From assembly GCF_006540305.1 (NCBI RefSeq), contig NZ_BJOR01000001.1, positions 1,240,001 to 1,304,000 of the forward strand: a stretch of DNA of 64,000 nt. The letters are read 5' to 3'. The stretch is from Streptomyces sp. 6-11-2 (GTDB taxonomy: Bacteria > Actinomycetota > Actinomycetes > Streptomycetales > Streptomycetaceae). Below are positions 62,853 through 64,000 of this stretch, one piece after another. A program made the translations under genes and the position numbers. The notes beneath the pieces are model-generated. The model saw only the letters and a program-made list of their open reading frames with translations. It was not told where the DNA came from and made no database searches. Positions within the stretch are counted from its first letter, which is position 1, and each line of letters opens with the position of its first letter.

Positions 62853-62902
62853 GTGAACGGGTGGGGGGCGCGGCCTGCGGGCCGCGCCCCCCACCCGTTC
62901 AC
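62853..62902. terminator. Very strong bidirectional terminator
   Basis: A perfect 23-base stem (62853-62875 with 62880-62902) with a 4-base TGCG loop lies between the convergent DUF2637 and kinase genes. Its right arm overlaps the stop of the kinase gene. Confidence 0.9.
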
Positions 62903-63405
62903 GCGGCGTCCGCGCCCAGTTCGAACCAGACGGACTTTCCGACCCCGTGCATGCACACGCCCCAGGTGTCCGCGAGGGACTGCACCAGGAACAGGCCCCG
63001 GCCGCCGGTGCCGTCGCCCGTCCCCGGTGTCCGGGGTCTGGGCCGGCGGGCCACGAAGTCCCGTACCTCCACGCGCAGTCCGCGCGGTGACACGGTGGCC
63101 GTCAGGATCGCGTCGTCGTCGGTGTGGACGAGCGCGTTGGTGACCAGTTCGCTGGTGAGCAGTTCCGCGACCTCCGACGTGCCGGGCCTGCCCCAGTGGC
63201 GCAGCAGTGCGCGCAGCGCCCGTCGTGCCTCGGGCACCGCCTTGAGGTCGGCCCGCCCCAGTCTGCGTCTGAGCTGCGGCGGGACGGGCCGTCCCGGGAG
63301 GCCGTCCCTCTCTCCGCCCGCCGGTCTCTGCGTGTGTTCCTCCGTCGTCCGAGCCGAGGAGGCCCCGACCGTCGCGGGACCGCCCCCTCGTGCCTGCCTC
63401 TTCAT
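62899..63405 (-). CDS. RsbW-like ATP-binding regulatory kinase (HATPase_c)
   Basis: 168 residues. GHKL ATP-binding motifs: N box 'ELLTSELVTNALVHTDDD' near 82-100, G1 'VEVRDFVARRPR' near 112 and G2 'GRGLFLVQSLADTWGV' near 134. The N-terminal ~45 residues are disordered. This size and pattern is typical of the many Streptomyces RsbW/SpoIIAB-like proteins that bind sigma or anti-sigma-antagonist partners, often as serine kinases. No partner gene is adjacent. The ribosome site is weak, so the start could lie a little downstream. Confidence 0.83.
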   Translation of the reverse strand: MKRQARGGGPATVGASSARTTEEHTQRPAGGERDGLPGRPVPPQLRRRLGRADLKAVPEARRALRALLRHWGRPGTSEVAELLTSELVTNALVHTDDDAILTATVSPRGLRVEVRDFVARRPRPRTPGTGDGTGGRGLFLVQSLADTWGVCMHGVGKSVWFELGADAA

Positions 63406-63540
63406 GGCCCCCGTCCGCGTGCCGATGTCGGTTCCCCTCCAGTTCGAACACGTTCACGGAGATCCATGCCCCGTCGGGCGCGGGCCAGTCATGTGGAATG
63501 GCCCACGCCAGTTGTCCGGCGCTCCCCTGTCCCGACGGGC

Positions 63541-64000
63541 CTACGGCCGGGGCATGTTGCGCAGGTTGGAGCGCGCCATCTGCACCATGCGGCCGACGCC
63601 TCCGTCCAGCACCATCTTCGAGGCCGACAGCGCGAACCCGGTCACCATCTCGGCCTTGATCTTCGGCGGGATCGACAGGGCGTTGGGGTCGGTGACGACG
63701 TCCACGAGGGCGGGGCCCTTGTGGCTGAAGGCCTCCTTCAGGGCACCGGCGAGGTGCCTGGGCTTCTCCACCCGGACGCCGTGGGCGCCGCAGGCGCGGG
63801 CGACGGCGGCGAAGTCGGGGTTCTTCATGGCCGTTCCGTAGGCGGGCAGGCCCGCGACCATCATCTCCAGCTCCACCATGCCCAGCGAGGAGTTGTCGAA
63901 CAGGACGACCTTCACCGGCAGGTCGTACTGCACCAGGGTCAGGAAGTCGCCCATCAGCATGGCGAAGCCGCCGTCCCCGGACATGGACACCACCTGCCGG
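63541..64000 (-). CDS. poxB: Pyruvate dehydrogenase/oxidase (PoxB type), C-terminal part (cut by window end)
   Basis: The frame is open to the last base; 152 residues are visible. 'VVSMSGDGGFAMLMGDFLTLVQYDLPVKVVLFDNSSLGMVELEMMVAGLPAYGTAM' contains the ThDP-binding GDG…N(S) motif of the PP domain. The following 'GVRVEKPRHLAGALKEAFSHKGPALVDVVTDPNALSIPPKIK' is closely similar to PoxB. Those enzymes decarboxylate pyruvate to acetate + CO2 using ThDP and FAD and pass electrons to quinone. The N-terminal PYR and FAD domains lie outside the window. Confidence 0.9.
   Translation of the reverse strand, partial: RQVVSMSGDGGFAMLMGDFLTLVQYDLPVKVVLFDNSSLGMVELEMMVAGLPAYGTAMKNPDFAAVARACGAHGVRVEKPRHLAGALKEAFSHKGPALVDVVTDPNALSIPPKIKAEMVTGFALSASKMVLDGGVGRMVQMARSNLRNMPRP

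Overview
The base composition (very GC-rich, with strong G/C preference at third codon positions), GTG/ATG starts behind GGAGG-type ribosome sites, and many gene families typical of actinomycetes (DUF2637, TIGR04222-like, large LuxR/LAL regulators, PucR, an FhuF-type iron reductase behind a DmdR/IdeR-like iron box) point to the chromosome of a Streptomyces species. I see no rRNA, tRNA, prophage, insertion sequence or CRISPR array. The window is mostly compact, intact genes. Many convergent gene pairs are separated by long perfect hairpins.

Layout. (1) 1-3762: the right edge of a thiazole/oxazole-modified microcin (TOMM, RiPP) type gene set: an ABC-2 permease (cut by the window edge), a YcaO cyclodehydratase ending in PxPxP, and an M20 amidohydrolase. 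(2) 3913-12346: a large secreted lamin-tail/endonuclease-phosphatase protein, a gene-poor 700-base stretch with decayed-looking frames, and two divergent NIS siderophore synthetases (IucA/IucC family). The second is followed by a secreted von Willebrand factor A protein and a membrane-anchored partner. (3) 12407-19695: an HxlR repressor divergent from an AlaA-type aminotransferase; a two-gene operon (helical-repeat + VWA protein, and an HTH-ended protein) that looks like an undescribed relative of Ro60-type RNA-handling or conflict modules; and small housekeeping genes.

(4) 19803-34111: a purine salvage/catabolism and glyoxylate block. On the minus strand lie OHCU decarboxylase, HIU hydrolase, uricase, an NCS2 permease, an 8-oxoguanine deaminase-like amidohydrolase and a second NCS2 permease. 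On the plus strand lie hydroxypyruvate isomerase, tartronate semialdehyde reductase and catalase. Glyoxylate carboligase follows on the minus strand. Two operator sets tie these together. A 19-base sequence is identical in the uricase-operon and catalase promoters, which fits uricase making H2O2. A 17-base palindrome, 15/17 identical between sites, lies just downstream of the hyi and gcl promoters. A matching xanthine dehydrogenase operon (FAD, 2Fe-2S and Mo subunits), an AzgA-type permease and XdhC lie at 49276-55949, with a divergent PucR regulator. Together these genes would take 8-oxoguanine and xanthine to urate, then to allantoin, and glyoxylate to glycerate. No allantoinase or allantoicase is present in the window.

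(5) 34303-48818: a two-HTH regulator divergent from a DUF4097 protein, two acyl-CoA synthetases, LuxR-type regulators, a trypsin, an AlkZ-like winged-helix protein, a phosphoribosyltransferase and a NodB deacetylase lipoprotein with an altered first motif. (6) 56295-64000: PucR, a TPR-like protein behind a Rex-like operator, DUF2231 and GntR genes, an iron-box-controlled FhuF-like reductase, a DUF2637 membrane protein, a RsbW-like kinase and the 3' end of poxB (cut by the window edge). All functions are inferred from reading sequence motifs; no database search was run.
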